In this document: positions 10,101 to 18,863 of the stretch, piece after piece | Numbering within the stretch: position 1 is the first letter of the stretch | Layout: every line of letters begins with the position of its first letter | DNA from: a virus | IMG/VR virus record: IMGVR_UViG_3300025769_012879 | Coordinates: 62,001-126,000 of that record | DNA length: 64,000 bases | Strand: one strand, 5' to 3' | Translations under genes and position numbers: made by a program | The notes under the pieces: model-generated | What the model was told of the DNA's origin: nothing | Databases searched by the model: none | The model's input: the letters and a program-made list of their open reading frames with translations, nothing else

Positions 10101-10627
10101 TATTAGGATTAGACGTTTCAACCAGCATCACAGGATATACAATCCTTGATAGTAATGGAGACCTTATAGAATACGGTTCTATTGATACGAGAAAGCACAA
10201 AAACTTTTTTACCAAAGCAGGGGTGGTTGAACAGAAATTAATCGCTCTGAGGCAATCCTACGCGGTTCAAGCGATATATATCGAACAGTCCCTACAATCA
10301 TTTCGTTCTGGTTTCTCATCTGCACAAACTCTATCAACTCTTTCACGTTTTAATGGTGTGGTTAGTTGGATTTGTTTTACGTTGTTTAATTTAGAACCAG
10401 AATATATTGCAGCGGTGTCAGCACGGCGAATTTGTGGGATAAAAGTACCAAGAGGTACTAAAGCAAAACCAGTGGTGTTGCAATTTGTTCTTGACAACGA
10501 ACCCCAGTTTGTTGTAGAATATACCAACAAAGGCAACCCACGTCCTGACAGTTATGATAAAGCAGACAGTTGGGTGATTGCCAAATCTGGTTTTAGCGAA
10601 TGGCAACAAAAGAACAAAAAATCTTAA
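10097..10627 (+). CDS. RuvC-like Holliday junction resolvase
   Basis: RNase H-fold nuclease expected to cut four-way DNA junctions before packaging. Visible acidic residues fit the RuvC active site: D6 in MILGLDVSTS, E63 in IYIEQS, and D154/D157 in SYDKADSWVIA. Length 176 aa is close to bacterial RuvC. T4 uses the unrelated endonuclease VII (gp49), so this is a functional replacement. It overlaps the upstream structural gene by 4 bases and the primase by 28 bases, indicating tight co-translation with the replication genes downstream. Confidence 0.85.
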   Translation: MILGLDVSTSITGYTILDSNGDLIEYGSIDTRKHKNFFTKAGVVEQKLIALRQSYAVQAIYIEQSLQSFRSGFSSAQTLSTLSRFNGVVSWICFTLFNLEPEYIAAVSARRICGIKVPRGTKAKPVVLQFVLDNEPQFVVEYTNKGNPRPDSYDKADSWVIAKSGFSEWQQKNKKS

Positions 10628-11538
10628 AAAAATTATTGGGTGATTACTACGAGAGCAGCGATGAAATGCTGTTCTCTTGTCCTTTTTGTAATCATCATAA
10701 GAAGAAGATGTCCATCAATCTTGAGAAGAATGTATGGAAGTGTTGGGTTTGTGATTCATCAGGTAGGTCTGTTGATTTTTTGGTAAAGAAGTTTGGGTCT
10801 GCACAAGATCTAAAAGATTGGGGTCTTGATAGAGAACTAAACTTTGAGAACATCGAGTTTATTCTTTTTGGAGAAAAAGTTGAAGTTAAGAAGGAGACGG
10901 TGTTTTTACCGGAAGGATTTATTCCTCTATTTGCACCCGGTCGCTCTTATCATAAGCAAAGGGCGCTAAAGTACATGCGAAAGCGTGGATATGATGACGA
11001 TCAGATTTTTAGAATGAAAGTCGGCACATGTACAAAAGGCGAATATAAAGGTAGAGTTATTGTCCCCTCATTTGATGAACAGGGCGATTTAAATTATTTT
11101 ATTGCTAGAACTTATGCTAATGACTTTCCAAAATACAAAAACCCGAAAGTATCAAAAGCATCAATGGTTTTTAATGAGTTGACAATCAACTTCAATCGTC
11201 CTATAATAATAGTTGAAGGTGTTTTTGATGCAATGCGTGTTGGAGAAAACGCTGTCCCAATTTTGGGATCAACAATTAAATCTGACCATCTATTGTTTCA
11301 GAGAATTGTAGAGAACAGAACACCAGTTTATATTGCGTTGGATGAAGACGCACATAAGAAAGAAAAGAAAATAATTCAGTTATTTTTGAATTATGGCATT
11401 GATGTTAAGAAGGTTGACACATCTGGATATGAAGATATTGCAGCGATGCCAAGAGAAGTGGTAGAAGAGAGAATTGAGAACGCAACTGATATGGGTGGAT
11501 TAAACTTATTGTATCAGTTGATTGACGAGGTTGCATGA
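10600..11538 (+). CDS. 61: DnaG-type DNA primase (gp61-like)
   Basis: Makes RNA primers for lagging-strand synthesis with the gp41-like helicase encoded at 49703. An N-terminal zinc ribbon is clear: C27-P-F-C30 and C48-W-V-C51. A TOPRIM segment appears as IIIVEGVFDAMRVGE at about residues 200-216, and ALDEDAHKKEKK further on supplies the acidic pair. Length 312 aa is close to the 342 aa of T4 gp61. The start overlaps the RuvC-like gene by 28 bases and the end overlaps the nuclease fusion by 4 bases. Confidence 0.9.
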   Translation: MATKEQKILKKLLGDYYESSDEMLFSCPFCNHHKKKMSINLEKNVWKCWVCDSSGRSVDFLVKKFGSAQDLKDWGLDRELNFENIEFILFGEKVEVKKETVFLPEGFIPLFAPGRSYHKQRALKYMRKRGYDDDQIFRMKVGTCTKGEYKGRVIVPSFDEQGDLNYFIARTYANDFPKYKNPKVSKASMVFNELTINFNRPIIIVEGVFDAMRVGENAVPILGSTIKSDHLLFQRIVENRTPVYIALDEDAHKKEKKIIQLFLNYGIDVKKVDTSGYEDIAAMPREVVEERIENATDMGGLNLLYQLIDEVA

Positions 11539-14500
11539 GATTTGCACACATAGCAGACACACACATAAAAAATTTAAAATATCATAAAGAGTATAAAGCA
11601 GTATTCAAGCAACTTTATGCTTCTTTGAAAGAACGGGAAGTGGATTACATTATCCACTGTGGCGATATCGCACACACAAAGACCCAAATCTCACCAGAGT
11701 TCGTTGAGTTATGCTCCGACTTCCTGAAGAATTTGGGAGATATTGCCCCCACATACATTATTTTAGGAAACCATGATGGCAACCTACGAAACTCTTATCG
11801 TCAGGATGCTATTACTCCTATTGTGGATGCTTTGAATCATCCAAACTTACATCTACTCAAAGATGCTGGCGAGACACACTTAGATGATAAGTTTTGTCTA
11901 AATGTTTTATCAGTGTTCGATGAAGAAAATTGGGTCAAACCAACTGACCCAGATAAAATTAACATAGGACTTTACCATGGTGCGATTAAATATAGCCGAA
12001 CCGACATTGGATTCGTTATGGAGCACGGAGAGCACAGCATTTCTATTTTTGATGATTGTGACTATGCTATGCTTGGGGATATCCATAAAACTCAAATCTT
12101 AAATAAGGAAGGCACAATCGCTTATGCTGGTTCTACAATTCAGCAAAACTTTGGTGAGACAGACGATAAGGGTATGTTCATCTGGGATATTCAGTCCAAA
12201 ACTGAATTCAGCAGAGAAAAAATTAATTTTGTAAATCCAAAACCATTTATTACAATCCGTCTAACAAAGACGGGTAGAATTCCAAAAGGTTTTAAATGTC
12301 CAGATGGTGCAAGACTACGATTAGTAGCAGATACAAACATACCTCTAGAGCGCCTCAGAAGGGCAGTAGACATCGCAAAACATCGTTTTAAACCCGAGAG
12401 TATTACTTTCCTTAATAAAGCGAACAGCGGCGATTTGTCGGTGGAAAATAGTGTTGACACAGAATTGTTTGAAAACTTACGCGATGAGAAGACACAGCAA
12501 GATCTAATTAAAGAGTACCTTAAAGACTATAATGTCGGGGAGGACACACTGAATGAAGTTTTCGCTCTTAACTCAAAGTACAACAAGGTTGTTGAGGAGA
12601 GCGAAGACATTTCTAGAAACGTCCACTGGCGCATTAAGAAGTTTAGTTGGGACAATCTATTCAATTATGGTGAGGGCAACTCTATTGACTTTGATAAGTT
12701 GTCTGGCACTGTTGGAATCTTTGGTAAGAATTACAGCGGAAAGTCTAGCGTCATTGATGCTTTACTTTACACAATTTATAATAATACTTCTAAAAATATT
12801 CGAAAGACTTACAACATTATCAACCAAAACAAAGATTATGGATCTGGTTTGGTGGAGATTGAGGCTAACAATAAAACTTATCAAATCACCCGCAGGTCCG
12901 ATAAATATGTTAAGAAACTTAAGGGCAAGACTACAAATGAAGCAAAGACCCAAGCAGACTTTGATTATGTGGACCAGGTATCAGGAGAGATTGGTTCACT
13001 CAATCAGACGGCACGAGGTGGAACAGACAAAGCAATCCGAAACGTCTTCGGAGATTTAGACGACTTCCTAAACACATCTATGTCTTCTCAGTTGGGAGCA
13101 TTAGGATTTATCAACGAGGGATCAACCCGCCGTAAAGAAATTTTAGCAAAGTTCCTTGACTTAGAGTTCTTTGAGAAGAAGTTTAAGTTAGCAAAGGAAG
13201 ATGCTGCTGATTTACGAGGAGCGCTTCGCAGGGTTCAAGATGTTGATTATGATGAAGATATCAAGAAGACTAAGAACGACATCTTTAGAGCAGGTGCAGC
13301 AGTAGCAAGACAAAAGAACTTATGCACGGAACTAAAGCAAAACTTAAGTTCTGTGATTGAAGAGATCGCTGAGTTAGAAAATAAACTTACTCAGATTCCA
13401 GAGGATCCAATCTCTATTCGTCAGGTTCGTCAGGACTTAGAACGATTGAATCATAACGAGAAATCTTTCAAGGAGAAGATTAACTCTCTAAATAAGGAGA
13501 TCAAAGATAAGGAAGAGTTTTTAGAGAAGGCAGATGCTTTATTAGAGACAATTGATATTCTAAATCTCAACAAGCAAAAGGAAGAAGCGGACGGACTACA
13601 AGATAAGATTGATTCTCTTTTGAGAGAGCAACAAAGGAAAGAAAAGGAAAAGGAAACGAGTCTACGTCAGATCGAGATTCTAACAGACATCCCTTGTGGA
13701 GATAAGTTCTTAACTTCTTGTAAGTTCATCAAAGATGCTCATAATGCAAAGCAGGATCTTTCTATCACAAAGAAGGTTTTGTCTGAGGTTGAAGACAAGT
13801 TAAAACTAAATGCTGGTGAATTATCTAACATTGACGTTGAGAAGGTCGGCAGCACTATCAATAACTGGACTCGATTAACTGAGAAGAGAAAGGATGAGCA
13901 ATCTAAGTTAACCAATCTAAACTTGGACCTAGAGCGGACTAACTCTGCCTTACAGAAGTTAGAGGGCGAGATTAAAGAGTTAAACGAGACAGCCGATTAC
14001 TACGAAGAACACAAAGAGGTTCTTGAGAATATCGAAAAGGTTATGTCGGAGTTAGAACTTGCAAAGACAAACAAAGAGAGAACAGAGCAGGAACTACAAG
14101 ATTGTGAAGACCAGATCTACACACTTGTTGGTAAAGAAGGGGCATTAGAGCAGAAACTAGAGAACTTAAAAGACCTCAAGACAGAGAAGAATAGATTAAA
14201 CACAGAATACTCTGCTTACGACCTATTCATGACTTGTATGCACTCTAACGGCATCGCATTTGATGTAATCAAGAAGGCATTGCCAGTAATCAATACGGAG
14301 ATTGCTAAAGTTCTATCTAACATTGTTGAGTTTGAGGTGTTCTTTGAGAATAGTGAGAATAAACTAAACATTCTAATTAAGCATCCAAAGCATGACCCAC
14401 GACAACTTGAAACTTGTTCAGGTGCAGAGAAGACCCTTGCTGCTGTTGCTATTAGAATTGCTCTACTAAATGTAAGCAATATGCCAAAATCAAATTTATT

Positions 14501-14690
14501 CATACTTGACGAACCAGGAACTGCTTTAGATGCTGAAAACATGGAAGGTTTTGTAAGGATCTTAGATCTTGTAAAAGGATATTTCGATGTTACATTACTA
14601 ATTACTCACATAGAGAGTTTGAAAGATATTGTCGATATGACTATTGAAATCTCTAAAACCGAAGACGGATACGCTTACGTCAATCAATAA
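11535..14690 (+). CDS. Fused SbcD-SbcC (gp47-gp46) recombination nuclease
   Basis: A single 1051-aa protein combining both halves of the Mre11-Rad50 type complex that resects DNA ends for recombination-dependent replication. The N-terminal metallophosphoesterase shows D8-T-H10, H41-C-G-D44, G-N-H80-D81. The C-terminal ABC ATPase has Walker A GKNYSGKSS near residue 400 and Walker B LFILDEPGTALDAE near 988, separated by a long coiled coil. The hook is not the usual C-x-x-C but a C-x7-C (CGDKFLTSC) near 720. T4 and most relatives encode gp47 and gp46 separately. The frame is open throughout. Confidence 0.9.
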   Translation: MRFAHIADTHIKNLKYHKEYKAVFKQLYASLKEREVDYIIHCGDIAHTKTQISPEFVELCSDFLKNLGDIAPTYIILGNHDGNLRNSYRQDAITPIVDALNHPNLHLLKDAGETHLDDKFCLNVLSVFDEENWVKPTDPDKINIGLYHGAIKYSRTDIGFVMEHGEHSISIFDDCDYAMLGDIHKTQILNKEGTIAYAGSTIQQNFGETDDKGMFIWDIQSKTEFSREKINFVNPKPFITIRLTKTGRIPKGFKCPDGARLRLVADTNIPLERLRRAVDIAKHRFKPESITFLNKANSGDLSVENSVDTELFENLRDEKTQQDLIKEYLKDYNVGEDTLNEVFALNSKYNKVVEESEDISRNVHWRIKKFSWDNLFNYGEGNSIDFDKLSGTVGIFGKNYSGKSSVIDALLYTIYNNTSKNIRKTYNIINQNKDYGSGLVEIEANNKTYQITRRSDKYVKKLKGKTTNEAKTQADFDYVDQVSGEIGSLNQTARGGTDKAIRNVFGDLDDFLNTSMSSQLGALGFINEGSTRRKEILAKFLDLEFFEKKFKLAKEDAADLRGALRRVQDVDYDEDIKKTKNDIFRAGAAVARQKNLCTELKQNLSSVIEEIAELENKLTQIPEDPISIRQVRQDLERLNHNEKSFKEKINSLNKEIKDKEEFLEKADALLETIDILNLNKQKEEADGLQDKIDSLLREQQRKEKEKETSLRQIEILTDIPCGDKFLTSCKFIKDAHNAKQDLSITKKVLSEVEDKLKLNAGELSNIDVEKVGSTINNWTRLTEKRKDEQSKLTNLNLDLERTNSALQKLEGEIKELNETADYYEEHKEVLENIEKVMSELELAKTNKERTEQELQDCEDQIYTLVGKEGALEQKLENLKDLKTEKNRLNTEYSAYDLFMTCMHSNGIAFDVIKKALPVINTEIAKVLSNIVEFEVFFENSENKLNILIKHPKHDPRQLETCSGAEKTLAAVAIRIALLNVSNMPKSNLFILDEPGTALDAENMEGFVRILDLVKGYFDVTLLITHIESLKDIVDMTIEISKTEDGYAYVNQ

Positions 14691-14704
14691 CCAGAGAGGA
14701 TAGA

Positions 14705-14899
14705 ATGGTGGCAGTAGTAAAAGCATTTGCAGATAAACATTTAGAAAGATTCGTATCAAAGAAACTTTTGGTATGGTTAACAACAACAGGTCTACTCCTT
14801 GCCGAGAAGGTAGATTCAGAGCAGTGGATAATAATCGCCACAGCATACGTCGGTACACAGGGATTCGTTGATGTCGTTGCCCGTTTCAAAGGTAAATAA
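14705..14899 (+). CDS. Small membrane protein, candidate holin
   Basis: 64 aa with a short charged N-terminus, a hydrophobic segment around residues 19-34 and a second around 41-56 (IIIATAYVGTQGFVDVV), ending in a basic tail. This layout resembles small phage holins that pair with an endolysin. It opens a run of small membrane or secreted proteins (to 16415) that could form a lysis module, although the endolysin lies 40 kb away. SD AGAGGATAG precedes the ATG. Function inferred from topology only. Confidence 0.5.
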   Translation: MVAVVKAFADKHLERFVSKKLLVWLTTTGLLLAEKVDSEQWIIIATAYVGTQGFVDVVARFKGK

Positions 14900-14902
14900 A
14901 CA

Positions 14903-15577
14903 ATGAAAAGTATGAAACTCATAATGGAGAACTTTAATAAGTTCTTAGCAGAGCAAGTAGATTTAGACAAAGCACAAGAACTTATTGACGCGAACCCTTA
15001 TCTTAAAGGAAAGTTACAAGCAAGTGAAGACAATATGATCGACAGTGACAAATATGTCCTATTTGTTTCAGAAGATTCACTAGAACATGTAAAAGATAGA
15101 CATATGGATGCCGATGCACCGGGATCTCTATTTAAAGATGATATTGATCTAAAAGATACAATAAAAAATTTATTAAGCAAAGACCCTTCAGAAGAAGCAG
15201 GTGACAGAGTTAAATGGTTGGGTGTTGAAATGGATGAAGATATTGGTGATATGGGTGTTAAATTAGACGATCCTGAAAAAGTCGCTGATATGAAAGATTA
15301 TACAATGCCCGATGGAAGACAGGAAAATGTAAAAATTACTGCTGGCGAAAGAGACTCCACCAACAAAATCACTTTAATTACATCAGAGTTGGGTGAATTA
15401 GACGACAAAAAAGTTTTATCTTTGATTACCGCTTTTCCAGGTGGGACTGATATAGACGGCAAAGAAATGCCAATGGATAGAAATCAGTTTGCTGAGGAAG
15501 GTTTTTACTTTGTTTTACCAGAAGGTAGTCCATTGTTGACTGATGAAGAACCAGCAGATACCGAAGAAGAGGCATAA
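14903..15577 (+). CDS. Hypothetical acidic protein (224 aa)
   Basis: Not recognised. The N-terminus has MKLIMENFNKFLAEQ, a short amphipathic stretch that, from memory, heads many otherwise unrelated proteins in marine T4-like phages and might be a head-targeting tag; this is unproven. An alternative start is M4 at 14912. The protein is rich in Asp/Glu, with an acidic C-terminus (TDEEPADTEEEA). It overlaps the next gene by one base (TAATG). Confidence 0.5.
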   Translation: MKSMKLIMENFNKFLAEQVDLDKAQELIDANPYLKGKLQASEDNMIDSDKYVLFVSEDSLEHVKDRHMDADAPGSLFKDDIDLKDTIKNLLSKDPSEEAGDRVKWLGVEMDEDIGDMGVKLDDPEKVADMKDYTMPDGRQENVKITAGERDSTNKITLITSELGELDDKKVLSLITAFPGGTDIDGKEMPMDRNQFAEEGFYFVLPEGSPLLTDEEPADTEEEA

Positions 15578-15981
15578 TGAACTGGTTAATCACCAAACAA
15601 ATCCTCCAAAAAGTTTGGTTTTACATTAAAAATTATTGGTGGGTTGGAGCACTAATCGCATTAGGTTTTGTGCTCCACAAGTTTTTTCTATTTGATAAAG
15701 ATGTTTTAGGTGGTCTTTACGAAGAGAAGGCAAAACAAAACGAAAAAGAATTAAAAGTTATAAACGAAACTCACAAGCACGAAAGAGTAGAGAAAGAAAG
15801 AGCAACTGAAGATTTTAAGGTTGCTGTGGAAGCACTTGAAGAAGAACGAAAACAAGCAGGCGAAAAAGTCAAGAAAGAAGAGAAGAAAAGAATCAAAGAA
15901 ATCGTTGCTATGCCTGAAGAGGAAAGAGTGTCTGCTCTTGCTGATGAGTTTGGTTTAGAGATTGTTGAGGTCGAAGAATGA
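15577..15981 (+). CDS. Membrane-anchored coiled-coil protein, i-spanin-like
   Basis: One N-terminal membrane segment (about residues 20-40, WWVGALIALGFVLHKFF) followed by a long, highly charged Lys/Glu coiled coil to residue 115. That is the layout of inner-membrane spanins, which join an outer-membrane partner to fuse the envelopes at lysis. The following gene encodes an exported protein and overlaps it by 4 bases, as spanin pairs often do. No sequence signature proves this, and it could instead be a structural membrane protein. Confidence 0.5.
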   Translation: MNWLITKQILQKVWFYIKNYWWVGALIALGFVLHKFFLFDKDVLGGLYEEKAKQNEKELKVINETHKHERVEKERATEDFKVAVEALEEERKQAGEKVKKEEKKRIKEIVAMPEEERVSALADEFGLEIVEVEE

Positions 15982-16415
15982 GAATCACAGCAATCATTTT
16001 ACTAATAATTCTTTTACCAGCACTCTGTTTTGCTAATGGTAAAGTAGCAGCAATAAAGAAAGGGCAGAAAGCACCTTTCGACGGCATCTTACTAGATAAG
16101 AAAGCAGAAGCAACCATAACTGTCAAAAGAGAATCGGCAGTTAAAATCTGCGAGATCGATAAGAACTACACGATTAAAAAATTAAAATCAGAGTGCGACT
16201 TTAATAAAAGAATCCTAACAATAGAAAAGGATTCAGATAAGAAAAAGCACAACGCTCTAATGAACCTCAAGAATGCCGAAGTTAAAAGATTAGAGATTGC
16301 CCTTAAAAAATCACAGAAACCAGATTATAGTAGATTATGGTTTGTTGGCGGTTTTGTAGCCGGTGTGGGTTTGTCCATCGGCATCTTCTATGCCGCCGCA
16401 CAGGCGAGTAAATGA
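15978..16415 (+). CDS. Exported protein with C-terminal membrane segment
   Basis: A signal peptide (MRITAIILLIILLPALCFA, cleavage probably after residue 19) precedes a domain starting KKGQKAPFDGILLDKKAEA, a motif I have seen in small secreted phage proteins near lysis genes. The middle is charged and helical, and residues about 121-142 form a membrane segment (WFVGGFVAGVGLSIGIFYAA). The Cys near the signal end is not in a good lipobox. Pairing with the upstream coiled-coil membrane protein suggests an envelope or lysis function, inferred only. Confidence 0.5.
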   Translation: MRITAIILLIILLPALCFANGKVAAIKKGQKAPFDGILLDKKAEATITVKRESAVKICEIDKNYTIKKLKSECDFNKRILTIEKDSDKKKHNALMNLKNAEVKRLEIALKKSQKPDYSRLWFVGGFVAGVGLSIGIFYAAAQASK

Positions 16416-16780
16416 AAAAAGACCTAAACTACATCGCTGGATTAGAGAAGGCAATAAAACAAAAGTACGGTGAGGAAGCAGTTCAGAGTCCCTCTTCTAA
16501 TTGGACGCCGGAAAAAGAAAAAGAATACCTTCAACAACTAAAAGAAAATAAGATTAAAGAATTGTCTGCCGATCGCGTTGAAGAGCGTGAGGGGTTTTTA
16601 TTTTCTGCAAAACTAATTAAGAAGGATAGTAAGAATGTTTGTGATGTATGCTCAAATATTCTAAAACAGCAGGACATGCTGTACGAAACAAAATACGAAT
16701 GCTGTCGGAACTGTTATATACAATATGTAGAAGGCAGGGAAGAGAGATGGAAACAAGGTTGGAGACCAGATAATGTCTAA
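16412..16780 (+). CDS. Small zinc-finger-like conserved protein (122 aa)
   Basis: The C-terminal half has two paired cysteine knuckles, C-D-V-C and (20 residues later) C-C-R-N-C, followed by YIQYVEGREERWKQGWRP. Similar proteins sit just upstream of the terminase in cyanophages, from memory, without known function. The N-terminal half is charged and helical. It overlaps both neighbours by 4-8 bases, so it is co-translated with the terminase operon. A packaging or small-terminase-like role is possible but unsupported by motif. Confidence 0.55.
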   Translation: MKKDLNYIAGLEKAIKQKYGEEAVQSPSSNWTPEKEKEYLQQLKENKIKELSADRVEEREGFLFSAKLIKKDSKNVCDVCSNILKQQDMLYETKYECCRNCYIQYVEGREERWKQGWRPDNV

Positions 16781-17264
16781 AGAAGCACTAGAAGTCCTAA
16801 GAGGAATTAGTCAAGCAATGGGTTATGCTTATGATGGCGGCGAAAAAATTGGATTACGCCGCGATGAAAAAGATATGATGCTACAATCCAGAGATGGTTG
16901 TATGGATGGTTTTGGCGTAAAGATGGCAGGCAATAAACTAATTGTCAATTACCACTCAGAAGCACCAATGCCAGAGGTACACAAGAAAGGACCAAGCGCT
17001 TTTGAGGCAGAAGTCGAGCAGAGATTTGCCAATATTGTTAAGTTTCTTAAGAAGCAGTATAAAAATGCAACAGGTAAGACCTTATCTCTAAATCCAGACG
17101 GTGATGCTGACGTTCTTTTACAGTACATGAATCGCAAGAGAAGTTGGATCCAAGCAACAAAGGTATACACTATTGGCGGTTTAGGTTCGGGTGTTGTTGA
17201 ACCAGAGAAGAAACCATTCGATCCAATTAGAGATTTCTTAAAGACACATAAATACGGGAAGTAA
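16773..17264 (+). CDS. Conserved protein upstream of terminase (163 aa)
   Basis: Unrecognised soluble protein. Its position directly before gp17, with the stop overlapping the terminase ATG (TAATG), is where T4 encodes the small terminase gp16, but no helix-turn-helix or coiled-coil pattern typical of gp16 is evident. The C-terminal part (SLNPDGDADVLLQYMNRKRS and onward) looks well folded. It is possibly a virion or packaging accessory. Confidence 0.5.
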   Translation: MSKEALEVLRGISQAMGYAYDGGEKIGLRRDEKDMMLQSRDGCMDGFGVKMAGNKLIVNYHSEAPMPEVHKKGPSAFEAEVEQRFANIVKFLKKQYKNATGKTLSLNPDGDADVLLQYMNRKRSWIQATKVYTIGGLGSGVVEPEKKPFDPIRDFLKTHKYGK

Positions 17265-18853
17265 TGGCGCGTGGTTTAACCAAGACGCAGATAAAGAAAG
17301 AGATTATCGCCTGCGGTAAAGACCCAAACTACTTTATCAACAATTACGGAAAGATTGCTCACCCAATGAAGGGAACAATTCCCTTCTCTATGTATCCTTT
17401 CCAAAAAGATGTTGTAAAAGATTTTCAAGATAATCGTTTCAATATTATTCTAAAGGCAAGACAGTTGGGTCTCTCAACTGTTTCTGCTGTTTATATTGCG
17501 TGGTTTGTTCTATTCCATAAGAATAAAAATGTTGTCGTAATGGCAACCAAACTATCAACCGCTGCAAACTTGGTTAGAAAGGTAAAGTTTGCTCTAAAAG
17601 CAATTCCTGAGTGGATGAAACTAACAGAGTTGGTAATTGATAACAAAAACTCTTTTGAGTTGTCCAATGGTTCACAAGTAAAAGCAATTTCAACATCAGG
17701 CGATGCTGGTCGTTCAGAAGCACTTTCTTTGCTTGTTATTGATGAGGCAGCGATCATTGAAGGTCTTGACGACTTGTGGGCAGGTTTGTATCCTACTCTA
17801 TCAACTGGTGGTGATTGCATTATTATCTCAACTCCAAAGGGTGTTGGTAACCTTTATCACAAACTATATTCAGAAGCGGAGCAAGGTCTAAACGATTTTA
17901 ATCCAATCAGTTTGCCATGGCATGTCCACCCAGACAGAGATCAAGCGTGGTTTGAAAAAGAAACTCGCAACATGTCTGCAAGAGAGATTGCACAGGAGTT
18001 AGAGTGTAACTTTAACATGTCCGGTGACACTCTCATCAATGGTAAGGATTTAGTTCGTATTGAAAATGAAGAATTGTTAGAACCAGAATACAAAACTGGA
18101 TTTGATCGCAACCTGTGGATTTGGAAAAATGCAGAGGAAGGTAAAAAATATTTCATGGTTGCTGACGTTGCCCGTGGTGATGGTAAAGATAACTCTACCT
18201 TCTATGTGTTTGAATCCGATACTATGGAGATTTGCTGTGAATATCAAGGCAAATTACCACTTGATAGTTTTGCACGTATAATTTATGACACATCAAAGAG
18301 TTATGGTATGTGCATGACTGTTGTAGAGAATAACTCAGTTGGTATGACCGTATTAACAAAATTAAAAGATTACGGTCACCCAAACATTTACCACTCAAAG
18401 AAGTCAACACACGAGTATGTTGAGACATCTTACACAGAACAAACATCTGTGATTGCTGGTTTTTCCACCACAGTTAAAACCAGACCTATGATTATCGCTA
18501 AATTAGAAGAGTTTATTCGTAATAAGGTATTAAAGATTAGATCAAAAAGATTGTTTAACGAATTAAAAACATTTATTTGGAATAATGGCAAAGCAGAAGC
18601 GATGCGTTCATATAATGATGACTTAGTTATGGCGTGTGCTATTGGATGTTGGGTAAGAGATACAGCATTAACTGCAAATCAACAAGAAATAGAGTATAAA
18701 AAATCTATGCTTTCTGCTATAATGACAAGCAATAAGTCATTAGATACTAGAATTGTTGGGATGGAAAGGAATCAGCAAGATAATTATATCTATGGTGGCA
18801 ACGCAAAACAAAAAACAGTAAAGATACATAAACTACCGTTTTTTATGAAATAG
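17264..18853 (+). CDS. 17: Terminase large subunit (gp17)
   Basis: DNA-packaging motor ATPase and nuclease. Walker A appears as LKARQLGLST near residue 67; the usual Lys of GKT is replaced by Leu, a variant that also occurs in other terminases. Walker B is LLVIDEAAII near residue 162, followed by coupling motif IISTPKG. The C-terminal RNase H-like nuclease begins with VADVARGDGKDNSTFYVFE. Length 529 aa compares with 610 for T4 gp17. It lies upstream of the portal gene as in related phages. Confidence 0.93.
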   Translation: MARGLTKTQIKKEIIACGKDPNYFINNYGKIAHPMKGTIPFSMYPFQKDVVKDFQDNRFNIILKARQLGLSTVSAVYIAWFVLFHKNKNVVVMATKLSTAANLVRKVKFALKAIPEWMKLTELVIDNKNSFELSNGSQVKAISTSGDAGRSEALSLLVIDEAAIIEGLDDLWAGLYPTLSTGGDCIIISTPKGVGNLYHKLYSEAEQGLNDFNPISLPWHVHPDRDQAWFEKETRNMSAREIAQELECNFNMSGDTLINGKDLVRIENEELLEPEYKTGFDRNLWIWKNAEEGKKYFMVADVARGDGKDNSTFYVFESDTMEICCEYQGKLPLDSFARIIYDTSKSYGMCMTVVENNSVGMTVLTKLKDYGHPNIYHSKKSTHEYVETSYTEQTSVIAGFSTTVKTRPMIIAKLEEFIRNKVLKIRSKRLFNELKTFIWNNGKAEAMRSYNDDLVMACAIGCWVRDTALTANQQEIEYKKSMLSAIMTSNKSLDTRIVGMERNQQDNYIYGGNAKQKTVKIHKLPFFMK

Positions 18854-18863
18854 GAACTGACCA

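Noticed and set aside
12553-13059. 168-codon + strand frame inside the SbcD-SbcC fusion
   Set aside because: Out of frame with clear catalytic sequence (Walker A lies in the main frame); a chance open frame.
14216-14970. Overlapping minus-strand open frames of about 85-110 codons over the end of the nuclease fusion and the next genes
   Set aside because: They mirror strong coding sequence on the + strand, lack SD sites and have protein-like composition only as shadows.
17463-17490. Terminase Walker A lacking the usual Lys, as a sign of an inactive gene
   Set aside because: R-Q-L-G-x-S-T variants occur in other phage terminases and the rest of the protein is intact.
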